A DNA stretch of 5,373 bases from Bacillota bacterium (GTDB lineage Bacteria > Bacillota > Clostridia > DSM-8532), in contig JAEXPO010000234.1 of assembly GCA_023446675.1 (NCBI GenBank), positions 1-5,373 of the forward strand. Direction: 5' to 3'. The number at the start of each line of letters is the position of its first letter. The stretch's first letter is position 1. The notes below the pieces were generated by a model. The model saw nothing but the letters and a program-made list of their open reading frames with translations, was not told the DNA's origin and made no database searches. Below are positions 5,131 to 5,373 of the stretch, one piece after another. A program made the position numbers and the translations under genes.

Positions 5131-5152
5131 CTGCTTCCGTGCGGAAGGGCAG
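5131..5152 (+). other. Hairpin in the Fur-family gene leader
   Basis: CTGCTTCC pairs with GGAA and GCAG across a GTGC loop and a 2-nt GG bulge, giving 8 bp. No T-tract follows, so it is not a terminator. It may stabilise or regulate the leader, or have no role. Confidence 0.35.
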
Positions 5153-5195
5153 GTGAAAGTTCTCATTGGAATTAATTAGGAGAAGGTTGGTTGGT

Positions 5196-5373
5196 ATGGG
5201 AGAAAACGAGCATATAGCTCTTTTTGATAAACTGGGCATAAAGAATACAAGACAGAGGAATCTCCTCTATTTAATCCTTGAAAAAAGCGGACAGCCCATG
5301 ACAGCGGAGCAGCTGTTTTTTGAGGTTCGAAAAACGGATGAAGGCGTAAGTCTTTCGACAATCTACCGTATAC
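5196..5373 (+). CDS. Fur-family metalloregulator, N-terminal part
   Basis: Only the first 59 codons are in the window; the gene runs off the right edge. The residues cover most of the winged-helix DNA-binding domain of the Fur/PerR/Zur family: KLGIKNTRQRNLLYLIL (12-28), then PMTAEQLFFEV (34-44), then the recognition helix region VSLSTIYRI (51-59). Family members are dimeric cytoplasmic sensors of Fe2+, Zn2+, Mn2+ or peroxide. Their specificity lies in the C-terminal metal sites, not present here, so no subtype is assigned. The STIYR pattern is nearer to Fur/Zur than to the ATVYNN of PerR, a weak hint. The ATG has AAGG 9 nt upstream (with AGGAG further up at 5178-5182); an in-frame TTG at 5187 is a less likely start. 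It is divergent from the riboswitch-controlled cation ATPase, which suggests a shared role in metal homeostasis. Confidence 0.9.
   Translation, partial: MGENEHIALFDKLGIKNTRQRNLLYLILEKSGQPMTAEQLFFEVRKTDEGVSLSTIYRI

Overview
The window looks like chromosomal DNA from an anaerobic, low-to-mid GC Firmicute, most likely of class Clostridia. The signs are a rubrerythrin, a BlaI/BlaR1-type pair, a P2-type Ca2+/Mn2+ ATPase with an apparent Mn2+ riboswitch leader, a Fur-family regulator, strong AGGAGG-like ribosome binding sites, consensus sigma-A promoters and many intrinsic terminators. No finer placement is justified from sequence alone.

Layout. (1) 69-662 (+): complete rubrerythrin, for peroxide defence. 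(2) 663-1011: non-coding, with a long hairpin (788-831) and then a perfect TTGACA-17-TATAAT promoter carrying GTAGAC/GTCTAC dyads that look like BlaI operators. (3) 1012-1428 (+): intact BlaI/MecI-family repressor starting at GTG. It overlaps by 8 nt (4) a BlaR1/MecR1-like sensor gene that is a wreck. Its two N-terminal membrane segments are intact, then an internal, frame-breaking deletion removes the third membrane segment and the HEXXH protease, and a second junction cuts off the rest. A strong terminator (1948-1986) sits between this remnant and the convergent ATPase. (5) 2042-4714 (-): intact 890-residue P2-type cation ATPase with PMCA-like single-site ion residues. (6) 4715-5195: a regulatory intergenic region of about 480 nt. 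On the minus strand it holds a promoter (5022-5051), a probable yybP-ykoY (Mn2+) aptamer (4920-5002) and two tandem, sequence-related hairpins each followed by seven U, about 120 nt before the ATPase start. On the plus strand it holds the promoter of (7), a Fur-family regulator starting at 5196 and cut off by the window end.

How it fits together. The right half is a metal-homeostasis module: a cation exporter whose transcript appears to read Mn2+ (inference from the leader), divergent from a Fur-family metalloregulator, with a dyad symmetry between the two promoters. The left half combines a peroxide-detoxifying rubrerythrin with an orphaned BlaI repressor whose partner sensor-protease has been lost. 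If BlaI is still made, it should repress without the normal release signal. The most interesting points are the tandem terminator pair behind one aptamer, the BlaI-without-BlaR1 state, and the inter-promoter dyad.
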